A DNA stretch of 48,823 nucleotides from Lojkania enalia (lineage: Eukaryota; Ascomycota; Dothideomycetes; Pleosporales): positions 352,778-401,600 of the forward strand of contig ML986609.1 of NCBI GenBank assembly GCA_010094045.1, read 5' to 3'. Under the pieces are notes generated by a model. That model did not search any database. It was not told where the DNA came from and saw only the letters and a program-made list of their open reading frames with translations. Position numbers and translations under genes: made by a program. This document shows positions 12,014-23,414 of the stretch, piece by piece (positions within the stretch are counted from its first letter, which is position 1; each line of letters opens with the position of its first letter).

Positions 12014-12018
12014 CTATA
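12014..12018. repeat. Target site duplication CTATA of solo LTR
   Basis: CTATA at 12014-12018 and again at 12558-12562 brackets the 539-bp solo LTR exactly. Confidence 0.92.
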
Positions 12019-12557
12019 TATTACTAACCTATGTACTGCTGGTATATATAACAACCGCTGTTGCAGTCGTATATGCGCCGGGGCCTTATTTATATTAGAT
12101 TAGTTAGAGGTGGTAACTTTAGTAAAGAGAGAGTATTAGGTTCGCCGGTTCTTCGAATGTAATAAGTATATTTAGAAGTCTAATAGAGTAATAAGATAAA
12201 TCTGCGAGAATAACTATAAAGGACTTAATCTTATAAGAAGATCTCCCTTCTTATATAGTTAAGTCTAAGACTGCTAAGCCTAGCTTATTAGGCCTGTCAG
12301 GTCTGTTAGGTCTATCCTGTTATACCTGATACTTCTACTATAGTTATATATATAGGTTGTGCTATACTTCGTTATCTAACTAATTATCTCCCCAGTTCCC
12401 GCAGTCCTACTACTTACTGTCTAATAACTGGTCCCTAACATACTCCTGCCTATTTTTACCTTATCGGTCCTCGTTCGAGTCGACCTCTATAGTAGCTAAT
12501 GTTGGATTAAGCCCTAGCTATAGAGGCGGTACCTCTTAGCGTTCTGTATTTATAATA
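12019..12557 (-). repeat. Solo LTR of gypsy family gamma (539 bp)
   Basis: It matches both LTRs of the gamma element (33028-33566 and 39960-40498) at identical length and is flanked by the 5-bp duplication CTATA. It has no internal sequence, so a full gamma element inserted in pogo-2 and was lost by LTR-LTR recombination. It keeps CpG and several TG and CA pairs (for example GTTGCAGTCGTATATGCGCC), so it is less mutated than its surroundings. Orientation is by analogy with the full element, whose pol is on the minus strand. Confidence 0.95.
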
Positions 12558-12754
12558 CTATAGCACTTTATACGCTCTAAATTTAATCTTAATTAATAGC
12601 TAAGATAGCTAGTAATATCTAACCTTTTTAATAGATTAATTAAAGTTAAGGTAGTTACTATATTACGTTATAAGTAGGTAGGGTATAACTTCTTAGTAAA
12701 AGTAGGTAACTTACTTAGGTAGGCAACTTACTTATAAAATACGTTAAAATATAT

Positions 12755-13044
12755 TATAGTCTTCTTATTTTAATTATTATAGATAGATATTAAAAGAATA
12801 ACTAAACTATTTATAGAGTTAATACTTTTATCTATTAATAGATTAACTATTATTACTAGGTTTTATTCTAAATAGAAATAGATATATAAAAGATAAATAT
12901 ATTTAATTAAGTATTAGTTAGTATTTCTTTTTAATTTATAGTAGAACTTTTAATAAAGTATAAAAGCTCTAAATATTTACTAAAGAATATTAAAAGATTA
13001 AATAAATAGTTAGATTCGAAATATAGGTTATATATTATCTTAAA
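12755..13044. other. 290 bp without identifiable feature between pogo-1 and pogo-3
   Basis: This AT-rich sequence lies between the right end of pogo-1 and the left TIR of pogo-3. I see no frame, repeat or terminal motif in it. It could be the original host or an older transposon sequence that received both elements. Confidence 0.5.
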
Positions 13045-13046
13045 TA

Positions 13047-14540
13047 ACGTACTCTATAAGTAAATAGCTACTATAAGTAAGTAATTACCCGATTATTAAT
13101 CCTTCTACCTATTAACTTTAAAATATAATATCTTAACAACTTAATATAATAAAGCTTTTAAATAAAACTTAAATTAACCTTATAATTTAAAGTATTAAAT
13201 ATAATATAAAACTATTAAAATAAACCGCGTCTTTAATATATAATATCTTCTAAACTATACTATACTATTAACTAGTAGAGATGCCTATAAAAAATAGTAT
13301 TAAGGCTAATTTAAAAAGGTTTACTAAATTAAAAGAGGAAGTAATTATAGATTTTATTCTTAAACTAGATTTAAATAGGTTTTCGCTAACTCTAGCTACT
13401 ATTTATAATATAGCTAATATACTACTAACTAAGTATTAGGCTAGTTAAGTTAGTTAAAACTAGCTATCTAACTTTATTATATATATACTCTTAATTAAGA
13501 CCTACCTTAACTAACTATATAATTATTAACGAGTAAAATATAAAGATCTAGATATTATAGTTAAATGGTTTAATTTAGTTAAAGCTATAGTTAAGAAATA
13601 TAAGATTATATTTAAAGATATCTTTAATTTTAATAAAATAGGCTTTTAAATTAGAGTAATAACTAGTTATATAGTTATTATAGATATAGAATAATATAAT
13701 AGATTAAAAGCTATATAGCTAGATAATTAAGAATAGGTTATAGTTATTTAAAAAGTTAGTATAGCTAGCTAGACAATTCTACTATATATTATCCTTTAAG
13801 TAAAATATTATTAAATAATCTAATATAATAAGAATCTATTAAAAGATTAAATAATTAGTATTAGTAAGAATAGATAGATAATAAATAAGTATAGAATTAA
13901 GTAGATAAAGTACTTTAATTTATATATAAAAGGTCGTTTAATTAGTAGATAGTAGCTACTTATATTTAATAGTTATAAAAGCTACTACTCTATTAAATTC
14001 TTATTTCTCTATAAGTAGAATAGAATTATAGCTCTCTATATACCTGTATACGTCTTATATATCTTATAACCTCTTAATATTAGCTACTTCTTACTATTAA
14101 AGCGTATATATAGAACTGAGGTTAGCTAGTTAATTTATTACTATATTAACTATATTAATAAACTATTCTCTCTACTAACCTTTAAAGCAGCTTTTAAGAA
14201 AGTAATTATAAAGGATAATATCTATATAGGCTTCTAAGTTATAAACCTAGTTCTATTTAAACTAGATATAATTCTCTTATAATTAGATATTAAACTTCGA
14301 ATATCTATACTAAAGTTAGAAGATAAAACTATTTAGAAGGCTAAAATATCCTATAATCCTTACAAATTTAATATATAAAAGTAGCTACTCTATAATTATA
14401 TTTAAAGCTATTAGAATTTATTATTCTCTACTCTACTTAAGATAGTAGAGCAACTCTATAAAGGCTATTAAAAAATAGATTACTTTAATACCTTATAATA
14501 AAGCTGAATAACTACTCTAAAGTAGGTTATTAAAAGAAGG
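13047..14540 (+). mobile_element. pogo-3: 5' part of a second pogo/Fot1 family, 3' end missing
   Basis: A left TIR starts at 13047 (ACGTACTCTATAAGTAAATA), preceded by TA at 13045-13046. It resembles the pogo-1/2 TIR (ACGTATTTTATAAGTAAG) but is clearly a different family. A leader of about 235 bp and then a transposase follow. The element stops at about 14540, where gypsy delta pol sequence begins; no right TIR is present. Both partners are truncated at that junction, which suggests deletion or recombination, not simple insertion. Confidence 0.75.
13282..14540 (+). pseudogene. pogo-3 Fot1/pogo-type transposase, C-terminus lost
   Basis: An ATG survives at about 13282 and opens a frame starting MPIKNSIKANLKRFTKLKEE. 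Recognisable blocks are a CENP-B/helix-turn-helix part, then FNFNKIGF (FNFDETGF, first catalytic Asp now Asn) at about 13630, then PLNISYFLLLKRIY (LQPLDVGCFSPLKRAY) at about 14080-14110, then NPYKFNI and LLYNYI near 14360-14400. It covers roughly 420 codons of a protein usually 500-600 long; the C-terminal knuckle seen in pogo-1 and pogo-2 is missing. Stops are of the RIP type. The enzyme would have cut and pasted the element at TA sites. Confidence 0.82.
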
Positions 14541-14559
14541 AACCTGTTAATTTAAGCTT

Positions 14560-15945
14560 CTAACTCTAGCTAACTATAAAGAGTATAATAACCGACTATA
14601 CTACTAAGATCGACTTATAGTATTAAACTATAATAAGCTAAAGCTTAAGCTGCTGTAAGCTGTCTATAACTTACCGTTTAGTAGATACCCTAGTTAAGGA
14701 AAGACCTTAAAACTATTCTAGTATGAGTACTATTAGTTAAAGATATTTAACTTAGTATAATAATATATAGGCTGTTATTATATATACTAAAGAAGTAAAG
14801 CTTCTAGAGAGAAGTACTATAGATTACTAAAACCGTTGCTTATACTTAAACGAAGGTTTTAAGATATCTCTATAGACTTTATAACTAATCTACTAGAATT
14901 AGAAGGTTGTACAAATATTATAGTAGTAGTTAGTAGGCTTAGTAAGTATAGATACTTAATACTATACGTAAGAATCGAAGCTTCTAATATTATTTAACTG
15001 TTCTATTACTATATATAGGTTTACTATAGACTATTACGTACTATTACGTCCGACTGTAAAATATAGTTTATCTCTACTTTCTACTAAAAGCTCTATAGAT
15101 AGCTATAAATTAATATATATATATTAACCAGCTTCTACCTAAAGACTAATAGCTAGATAGAGAATGCTAACATAGTAATAGAATAAGTTCTTTAAGCCTA
15201 TACTAGCTATAAATAAGATAATTAAGTTAAATAGCTACTAATAGTATAGTTTAAAGCGAACAATACAGTATTTAAATTAATAAAAGTCTCCTTATTTCTA
15301 GCCTACTTTAGCTAGCACCTTTAAATAAGCTTTAAACCGCTTATAGAGATCTACTAACCGCTAAAATAGTCTCTAATAGCCTAGAAAGCTAATAGACTAG
15401 TTGATAAGATAAAAGATATTATAGAGTATATTAGAGAAGAACTTACCTAGGTATAAGCGTTTTAATAAGAGTATACTAACCGTAAGCGCGTACTAGCCCC
15501 TAACTACTAGATTAGTAATCTAGTCTAGTTAAACGCTAGAAATATATATATACGAAAACTATTAAAAAAGTTTAACTAGAAGAATATAGGCTTTTATAAG
15601 ATTATTATAAAAGTATCCTCGTATATTTATAGACTAAAGCTACCTAAATTAGCTAAAATATATTTTATATTCTATATATTATTATTATAGCTAATACTTA
15701 AGTTATCTAACTACTTGTCTAGTTAATAAGTATATAACCCTAAACCTATTAAGATTAATAAAGAACTAGAATATCTCGTTAAGTAAATAGAAGACTTCTA
15801 CTATAACTAATAGAGACGCCGGTATAAATATCTAGTTAAGTAGACTAGCTATTATAACCTAAAATAGTACCTAGCTAGTAACTTTATTAAAATAACTACT
15901 GTAGAAGCTTACTACGCTAGAAACCTAAATAAATAAGACCCGAAT
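14560..15945 (+). pseudogene. delta integrase and chromodomain remnant
   Basis: One plus-strand frame is continuous for about 460 codons apart from RIP stops. It shows the H2C2 zinc finger (QAVYNLPFSRYPS, then CYYIY-RSKA at about 14770-14805). The integrase core has its three acids in DISIDFITN (about 14870), TSDYKIQF (about 15050) and NSQIENAN (about 15150). C-terminal blocks follow (EYTNRKRVLAPNYQISNLV). A chromodomain at about 15765-15900 reads ELEYLVK-IEDFYYN then RRRYKYLVK-TSY. It would insert cDNA and tether it to heterochromatin. Confidence 0.9.
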
Positions 15946-15985
15946 ATAATATTACGTCTAGATTCTTAATTAAGTACTAGAGTTT

Positions 15986-16305
15986 AATCTAATACTACTA
16001 TATAAACCAATCTAATCTCTAGTATAGTACTACTATATAATAATAACCGGTTATACTAATATACCTGTAATCTAACCTAATCCCTAGTATAATACTACTA
16101 TACGATAATAACTAATCGCGCTAATATACCTATAATCTAACCTAATCTTTAGTATAATATTATTATTAACTACTAGTCACGCTAATATATATATAATCTA
16201 GTCTAATTCCTAGTATAATACTATTATATAAATCGATCTAACCTAATCCCTAGTATAATACTACTATCGACTACTAGTTATACTAATATACCTATAACCT
16301 TAACT
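15986..16305 (+). repeat. Minisatellite, about 61-65-bp unit, 4-5 copies
   Basis: Units beginning TCTAACCTAATCCCTAGTAT start at about 16008, 16071, 16136, 16197 and 16236, with a partial unit from about 15986. Lengths are about 63, 65, 61, 39 and 65 bp; the 39-bp unit lacks its second half. The array lies between the chromodomain and the polypurine tract of delta and may have coded for a repetitive C-terminal tail, or lie in the 3' untranslated region. Confidence 0.8.
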
Positions 16306-16383
16306 AATACTAGTATTAATAACTACTATTTAATTATAAATAACCCGAATATAATATAAAGACCTAACTTATAGAAGCTTATA

Positions 16384-16399
16384 ACTAAAAGGGGGGTAC
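16384..16399 (+). other. Polypurine tract of delta element
   Basis: CTAAAAGGGGGGTAC directly precedes a sequence starting TATTATAGTAATAC (TG start altered by RIP). The position matches plus-strand priming next to a 3' LTR. A near identical tract (AAAAAGGGGGGTAG, minus strand) borders the alpha-B 3' LTR at 18890. Confidence 0.8.
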
Positions 16400-16690
16400 T
16401 ATTATAGTAATACTATAACACCTCTATACCTATACTATTCTTACTATAATACTTAAACTAGCTACTAGTAATAGTTATTAGCTGCTAGCTAGAATATAAT
16501 CGACTTATCTTAACTATAATAGAGGAAGGTTTTACTAACCCGGCTAGCCTATATAGTAGTATAGACCTAGCTCCTATAAAAACCTATATAATATAGATAT
16601 TTCTATTCTTTATATAATGTTTTAATATTTATATATAATATATAGTAATAGAGTTAACTACTTAAAGTATAATTAACTAACTACGTATAA
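16400..16690 (+). repeat. Probable delta 3' LTR (right end estimated)
   Basis: The left end is set by the polypurine tract and a TATTATAG start. A TATA-like stretch (CCTATAAAAACCTATATAAT) lies near 16574-16593, consistent with a U3 promoter. The right boundary near 16690 is a guess, because no second copy is present to define it. Confidence 0.5.
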
Positions 16691-16699
16691 ACGTCCGTA

Positions 16700-18611
16700 A
16701 TAAGAAACTAGTACTAAAAGAGTAATTCTTTAGATTCTTATAGTACTTTAGTTCTAGTAGAAACTAATTATAATAGTATTTTCTAATAGTATAAGTTTCC
16801 TTTATATAATTTACTAGTATTAGCTTACTATTAAATAGTATTATAAAGGTTATAAAGTATAACTAAAGCGGCCTAGAGTTATATAAAAACCTATTTTCCT
16901 AAATTATATTATTCTTAAATATTTTACTACTAATTTCTTTTCTTTATAGAGTATTATTTATTATTTTTAAGAGTATAAAAGTATAAGTAGGTAATAGTTA
17001 CTATTTTTATAATAAATTATCGCTAAATATAGTATCCTTATTATCTACTAGTAGTATTATAAGAGTATCCTAATTTCTTAGTATTAGCGCTAGTATTAAT
17101 TCTAATATTAAAAGTCTTTAATTACTAGTAATATCGTCGATTTATTCTTTAAAAATAATATTCTTCTACTAATAAGCCTTCTTACTAATAAAATTACCTA
17201 CTAACTTAGTAGAAATATCTTAATTAAATAGCTAATCTTTATAGATCGCTTCTACAACTTTAATTATTTTATTATTACTACTATTAATAGAATTCTTAAT
17301 ATTATTAATTTAAAAAAGAATCTTCTCTAGAGATTTCTTTAGTAGATATTCCTTTTTTTTACTAGATATAATATTATAAAATATAATATCTCTAGTATTA
17401 AATCCCTATTTTAGTTTTAAAATTAATACTCGGTATATATTTATACTTTTATATTATAGAAATTTCTTAATTAGTACCTATAATACTAGTTTATTATCTT
17501 TAAATAGAGTTTTATCTAAAATATACGCTTATAATCCTATAATCTAAAAGTAAGTAAGAAATAGCTTATAGTTAAAAACGGTTTTATATAGGGTTTTAAA
17601 TTAAAGGTTTATAATTAGTATTCTATTAAATAAGTATATTACTATATAAACTAATTTATTAGTATATTTATTAGAGATATTATATTCTATTATAAAAGTA
17701 CGCGTGCGGGTTATAATTTAATATCTTACTTACTCTACTAGACTATTCTACTCAGGTATATAAAACGCGCGGGCTTTAATTACAATTCTTTAATTAAGTA
17801 ATATTTCTATAAGTTTTAAAAAGTTTAAGTTATTATCTATATAAATATATATAATCTTTCTTTTATACTATTATTTAATTTTTACTTATAGTATTTTTAA
17901 GGCTTTTATAAGGGTAGATATTAACTAATTATATATTATAAATCCCTTATACTACTAGAACATCTAATTAACTATATAAAATAGATATTTCTTACTATTA
18001 TAATACCTTTTATAATTTTTCTATTATAATAACTTCGCTTATATATATATCTAGTAATCTTACTATATTAGTACTTCCTAATTACCTAACTAGATACCCT
18101 TAGCTCCTTAAAATAGGGCTTATATTAAATCTCTATCTAGATAGTTTAATAATTAGTATATATTAGCTAAAGAAATAATTTATATTAGTTACTAGTAATA
18201 GAAAAACTTTTTCTTAATTACTATAACTATTTTATATCTAGAAAGTAAATTAAGTAGAGGCTTTTTTATTAGATCTGCATCTAATAGCTAGTAGCTATTA
18301 AATAACTCTAAATAATAAATAATATTATAGTAATTATACTAGTAAAGGTAATTTCTACTTAAGTTAAACTAGATACTTTATACTCTATTTCTAATTAGAG
18401 CTATTATATTAGTTAGCAATTAAGGGATATAAGTAACTTCTATTAGCTTAATATCTTTTAGGCCTATAAGAGAATTAATTATAATTATAATAGTATTCTA
18501 TTTTAATATAAGATATATACTATTTTCTATAGTAATTTTATCTTTAGAATTTACTATTTAAATAGTCTACTAACTAAAAGCTTTAGAGTTATATATATAA
18601 ATATTAGAACC
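16700..18611 (-). mobile_element. Ty1/copia fragment, interrupted by alpha-B
   Basis: This is a minus-strand copia remnant. Its upstream part is cut at 18611 by the alpha-B 3' LTR; GAACC at 18607-18611 should be the left copy of the target duplication, with the right copy beyond the window. The RT and RNase H that follow integrase in copia are not recognisable, so the other end is also lost or too degraded near 16700-16930. No copia LTR was found. Confidence 0.7.
16930..18600 (-). pseudogene. copia Pol remnant: pre-integrase and integrase
   Basis: Minus-strand translation shows, from right to left, a pre-integrase-like stretch (LGSTNIVRLLDIYISEV, about 18020-18090), then IIYIYIDNNLNF (second catalytic region, HTDNGxEF in relatives, about 17830-17865). 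The copia signature YIPEQNSLVEQ (YTPEQNGxAER, catalytic Glu) follows at about 17735-17770. Further left come LLDYRIISVYF and IQKYKYIPSINF, typical of the segment after copia integrase. The YxPQQNG-type motif distinguishes copia from gypsy integrase. Stops are of the RIP kind. Confidence 0.75.
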
Positions 18612-18890
18612 TATAATAGTATAAGTAAAATAATAGGTCTAAATATAGTATAAATCTACTTAGAGGTATATAAAAGTATATAGGGGATTAAGAACCTAAG
18701 AATTCTATTAATACTTATAAGCTTTATATAAAAGAATATAGAAAAATTACTAAGCTACTTATAAAGGAGTATATAACTATATATAGATAGAAAAAGGGGT
18801 GGAATTAGAGGTAGAATAAGATAAATAAAAAACTTTAGAATAAGATTATATATAAAACTTTTCGTAGAACGATTTCTTTATATTATTATA
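18612..18890 (-). repeat. alpha-B 3' LTR (279 bp)
   Basis: It matches 10092-10370 and 23415-23693 at the same length. In element orientation this is the downstream LTR, because the polypurine tract lies directly to its right. Confidence 0.93.
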
Positions 18891-18906
18891 CTACCCCCCT
18901 TTTTAT
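18891..18906 (-). other. alpha-B polypurine tract
   Basis: On the minus strand it reads TAAAAAGGGGGGTAG immediately before the 3' LTR. The equivalent in alpha-C (23694-23710) reads AAGAAGGAGGGTAG. Confidence 0.85.
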
Positions 18907-19899
18907 AGGCTAATAGTCTCTATCTATACTAGTTTAGGAGGGAATTAGAGCTATTATAAACAGGTTCTAATATAAAGAAATTTTTTTAAGGAGGTATTTA
19001 CTAGTAAGAGCTAATATATATAGTTACCTATAGAGATATATTTATTAATATAATATTAAGTAAGGTTTTTATAGTAAGTATAATTAACCTATATATTAGC
19101 TAATAACTACTATTATAATAGTTTATTAATATTGCAATTTTATTATATATAGTAATAAGCGTTTACTAGTTTTAGTATATTACTAGATTACTATTAACTA
19201 AGCTTCCTTAATTAAATAATAATTTCTACTCTATATATATTATTATACGTCTCTAAAATTATTAATTATTAAAATATTATTAATACTTTATAGAAAAAAA
19301 TTAATTAATATACTACTCTATCTATCTTTTAGAACCTTTTTAGAAATTTTCTAGATTATCTACCTTTAGGCTATATATACTCTCGCCTATAAGTAGTATA
19401 TAATATTTACCTTTTAATTCTTAAAATTAAAAAAATACGAGTATTATACCTTATAAAATAAAAAGTACAACCCTATATAAATCGTATCTAATACTAGTAA
19501 GATACTTACTACTAATATATTTATAGATTCCCTTCTATTATAAGAAGAAGTTTCTAGTCTTCTAGAGCTATCTTAAACTATAAGTAGCAGCCTAATATAT
19601 AAGAGATAAGAAGGATAAAAAGGTAGCTTTTAAGGCTATTTTAGAATCCGCTTATAGTTTAACGCTTATAGCCTAGATTGTAAAAAGTTAGAAAGATAGC
19701 CTTCTTATAGCTAGTATCTAAATAGCTTTATTCTACTAGAGTACTAAATTACTCTATTAGATTTTAACTTTAAAAGCTCTAGTATTTAGTCTTTAAACTA
19801 ATATTATAGCGCTCTTAAGCAGCTAAAAATAAGGTAGAAAAGGTTTAAGAGGAGTCTAGAAGAAAGAAAGAGAAAGAAAGATAGAGGAGAAGAAAACTA

Positions 19900-22800
19900 G
19901 AGAGGTATTTAACAGCCTACTATTAAACCCTCTAAATTTTATAGAAGAGTAATTTTAGGCCTATATTTTAGTTTTTAAAATCTACTACTTAACTTTTATA
20001 TATTATTATCTACTAGATAATCTATATTCTCTATACTATTCTTATATATTTTAATTTATTTAGTTAGAACTTTTAGAAGTTTTAAACAATTTAAATACTT
20101 ATTATAAAAAGATTTTAACTTATAAAATAAACTTATAAAATTTTAAACTTTATACTAAATTAAATTAGAATTATATTCTACCCATTTTATATAGTATTTA
20201 AGGGTTTTATAATATAACTTACTAGCTAGTATTTTCTTAACCTTCTACTCTTCTACTCTATTAATAGTAATAGCGGGTAGTTTTAGAGCTTTTTATCTAG
20301 ATAGAAGGTCCTAAGGGTTTTTATATAGTAAGTTTAATATAAAGATATTATATATACTTAACTCTAGAAATAGTTATAAATAGTATAAGTTTCTAACCTA
20401 CTCTAGTACTTTAAAAAGGCTCTTCTATTAATTAGATAACTTTTAACTTAGTCTCTAAACCGTAAGATTCTTAGTATTTAAATAGACTATATTACTAATC
20501 TACTAATTAATTAGTTATTAGTAATAGTTAATAATAGATTATATACGATTTTAAACCTTTTTAATATTAGCTTTTACAGTTTCCTAAACTATATATATAT
20601 AAGTTACTAGAGCTAAAGTATTCTTATAATTTAATTTGTCTATTATAGTAATAGAATTAATAGAATATTTCTAATCCTAATTCTAATAGGATTTAAATCT
20701 ATATAAAATCTAATATAGGGATATTTTAATAGTTATATAAAGTAGAGTTACTTATACTTAGTTAATTATAAATAATAGAGAATTCTAGTTATTTTAGTAG
20801 AAGGATATAAAAGAATATAGCCTCTAATTAATATACTTATTTATAATCTCTATCTATCTATTAGTCTTTTTATAATAAGTAGTAGATAGTTTAATCTTTA
20901 TACCTAAAATATAGTAGAATTTATACTAGAAACTAAATATAAACTAAGGTTTTTAGTTTAAAATAATAGTTTTAGGTATATAATTAAAGTAGTATATCTA
21001 TTAAATAAATAATTTAGCTATTTCCTATATATTAATTATATAATAGTAGAAAATAGATATAGCTTATTTAGATAGGTAATTAATTACTATTATAATCTAA
21101 TTATATTTAGACTTATCTATAGAAAAATTCTTAAAGTTAATATATAGGTACTATATTAGTTAATTTAGTATAAGAAGTAAATAGATAAAACTTAGGGTTT
21201 AGGTTTATATTAGATAAGCTTTATAATATAAAATATAATTCTATATATATTATTTATAAATAGCTTTTATACTCTTCTAATAATACTTTTAGAATAGTAA
21301 TTAATAGATTTTAGTAGTACTTAGGTATATAGAAAATACTTAGTTATAAGCCTCTTATATAAATTATATATAAAGGCCTAAATCTAATAGAATATATAAG
21401 CAATTATTATAGAAGAGTAGTCTATTCTCTATCTAATACTTATAGAATAAAAGTATATATTTCTATATAAAAAAGGCTTAGTTTTCTTATAGTAATATAT
21501 TAATTAACTTTAGAAAGTTTAGTAATATAATCTACTTCTAGCTTTTAATAATATTTAATATAACCGCTTAAGTTATTATTTAAATAATATAGAACTAAAA
21601 TAATTTAGTATTAATTTAGGGGTAAAGTTAATACAGTTTAAATAGAACTTTTAACTAGTTATTAGTTTAAACTACTTTTAAGTTTTTTATATCTTATTTA
21701 TAATAACTAAAAATATCTACTCTAATATTATTTTTATTTAAGGTATACTTAATTTAGAACTAATACTAAGCTAATTTCTTAATTTAATAAATTTAATAAG
21801 TATTAAATACTTTTATAGTTATAAAATATTCGAGTAAGTAATAATTAGTATATACTAGAGTTTTAGTAGCTACTAAAGTAAGTTCTATCCTCTATTATTT
21901 AAATATAGTAATAATTGCGAATAGTTTCTTATTATAAATCTTCTAGTTCAGTTCTAAACTAGATAGAACTTTACTATAGAATATTATAAAGTACTATTTT
22001 CTATTAGAATATTTCTATAATAGTATTCCTATAACTATTCTTTTAGAAGTATTAGTTTCTATTTTTATTTCTAATATAGGGTTAAAGTAGTAGAGTATAG
22101 GTATATTTAATAGAGCTAACTTTAATTTCTTAAAAGTAATATTATATTCTAAAATCTATATAAAAAGAGTTATAAGGCTCTATAATATAATAATTAGCTT
22201 TATAATACGTAAGAATTCTAGTATAAACTATTAATAGAATCTAGTAAAACCTAAGAATAATTTTACACCTATTATAGTAGTAGGTAGCTACTAGTTATAT
22301 AGTACTTTTACCTTCTCTAGGTTAACCTTAAAACTTTTATTTAAGAGGATATAGCTAAAGTAATTAGTTCGGGTAATATAAAATTTACTCTTTTTAATAT
22401 TAACTTATAATCCTATTTAATATAATCTTTTAAAAACTTCTTTAATATAAATAATATATATCGTCTTATCTTTAGAATAAATAAAGATATTATTTAAGTA
22501 AGTAATATAGAAGTTATCTAGATAGTTAAATAGTATGTTATTTATATAGTACTAGTAAGTTACTAGACTATTATATAATTTAAAAGGTAGAACTTTATAC
22601 TTATAAATTCTATATTAAGTTTTAAAGGTAGTATATTCTTTAAAATTAGAATTTATTCTAATTTTATTAAAGGCTGCATAAATATTAAATTTAGTAAAAA
22701 TTACTATTTTAATAGGCTTAAATAGAAGTTTATCTATATATAGTATTAAATATATATTCTTATAGATAAGAGTATTAAGTTTATAATAATCTATATATAT

Positions 22801-23409
22801 ATATAGGTCGCTATTAAGTTTATAAATAAAAAGAATTAGAAATATAAAAGAGCTCTAATTCTACTTAATATATCTATTCTATAGATTATCTATAATATAC
22901 TTCTTAGTTACTTCTAGCTCTTTAATATTCTGCTTATATAATAGACTATAACTATTAGAGAGGGGTTCTATAACAATAATATTATAATTATAAGGGTAGT
23001 ATTCTAGTAATTAATAAGTTGTAGTTTTATTAAATATATTTTAATATCTATAGTATTTAAATAGTAATTAGAGATTTACTAGTACTTTATTTTTAGCCTT
23101 ATTTTATAGTTCTAAAACTTACTTATTTTTAATTAGCTATTTAATTTTGTATAGAAATATAGAGAAAAACTTATTCTCTTTCCTCTTTATATTAAAATAG
23201 AAAGTATTAGCTATAATAAAAGTAATAATAGGAGAATAGATTTTCTTTAGATTAGATTTAAACTTTATTATATATAGATATATAAGAGCTCTAAACTTAT
23301 TTAGACTATAGATTATAGAAGATTAATATAGTTTTAGTAGTTTTAATAGACTCTTAATATAATAGATAGTTAGACTATAAAACTACTAATACTAGTCTTT
23401 TTCTTATAG
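19900..23409 (-). pseudogene. alpha-B pol remnant: RT, RNase H, integrase, chromodomain
   Basis: From right to left on the minus strand: RT with the catalytic box as TYLNNIFIYS at about 22480-22500 (Asp to Asn), RNase H, then integrase ending in TEIxNKYI-QRL and SLYQILYRF at about 20680-20880 (copy C: about 25480-25680). A TKNLTVQRLS segment follows at about 20440-20480. A chromodomain at about 20150-20290 reads RVEE-KVKKILASKLYYKTL then YIKWVEY. The chromodomain proves that family alpha is a chromovirus. Stops come almost entirely from Gln and Trp codons. Confidence 0.85.
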
Positions 23410-23414
23410 AGTAT

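Larger units (their letters stand above)
10840..12690 (-). pseudogene. pogo-2 transposase, internally deleted, split by solo LTR
   Basis: On the minus strand, with the solo LTR removed, the frame begins with a helix-turn-helix-like ATYNIP stretch, the usual Fot1/pogo N-terminal DNA-binding region. A CENP-B-like part follows (VGKNQLTNFI, KAFYKDSK). The frame then jumps from FNFQYIRQ to LLVINSYKSYRFTKFQ, the position of the second catalytic Asp. The block with the first Asp (FNFDETGF in relatives, FNFNKIGF in pogo-3) is missing. Then come the IQATSYYQRKHI region (relatives: LQPLDVGCFxPLKxAY) and the C-terminal knuckle YRRYNKSRNNTRTY at about 10852-10905. The catalytic core is lost by deletion as well as RIP. 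Confidence 0.8.
10695..12744 (-). mobile_element. pogo-2: pogo/Fot1-type transposon inserted in the pogo-1 TIR; carries solo gamma LTR
   Basis: Both TIRs are present: 10695-10740 (ACGTATTTTATAAGTAAG outward end) and the inverse at about 12698-12744. The TIR is about 46 bp and includes a direct repeat of an AAGTAAGTCGCCTAC-like unit. TA flanks both sides. Subtracting the solo LTR and its duplication (544 bp) leaves 1506 bp, short for this family, and the transposase has an internal deletion, so pogo-2 was already non-autonomous before RIP. Orientation is minus. Confidence 0.88.
10371..12754 (+). mobile_element. pogo-1: pogo/Fot1-type DNA transposon, 3' end only, split by pogo-2
   Basis: The left part (10371-10694) holds the transposase C-terminus on the plus strand and most of the right terminal inverted repeat (TIR). 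The TIR is cut at a TA by pogo-2. Its last bases resume at 12747-12754 (AAATATAT for expected AAATACGT) and are followed by TA at 12755, the target duplication typical of Tc1/mariner-pogo elements. The 5' part of pogo-1 was separated by insertion of alpha-A and should lie left of the window. Confidence 0.75.
14550..16690 (+). mobile_element. Ty3/gypsy chromovirus delta, 3' part only
   Basis: The segment runs from just before the integrase zinc finger through the chromodomain, a minisatellite, a polypurine tract and a probable 3' LTR. Everything upstream (gag, protease, RT, RNase H, 5' LTR) is absent; the sequence abuts pogo-3 at about 14540-14560. No other delta copy is in the window, so the LTR end is an estimate. 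Confidence 0.75.
18612..23414 (-). mobile_element. alpha-B: gypsy chromovirus lacking gag end, cut by alpha-C
   Basis: The element runs from its 3' LTR through integrase, RNase H and RT toward gag, and stops at 23414 in the middle of a sequence that continues in alpha-C (28215 onward) and alpha-A (2470 onward). The break is exactly at the 3' LTR of alpha-C, so C inserted here, with AGTAT (23410-23414) as the expected duplication. The rest of B (about 2.1 kb and its 5' LTR) should lie beyond the right end of the window. Copy B has lost the most G and C of the three copies, as expected if it is older than C. Confidence 0.88.

Noticed and set aside
12755..13044. Host promoter or gene fragment between pogo-1 and pogo-3
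   Set aside because: No frame, TATA-to-ATG arrangement or similarity to anything else in the window was found, so nothing can be claimed.
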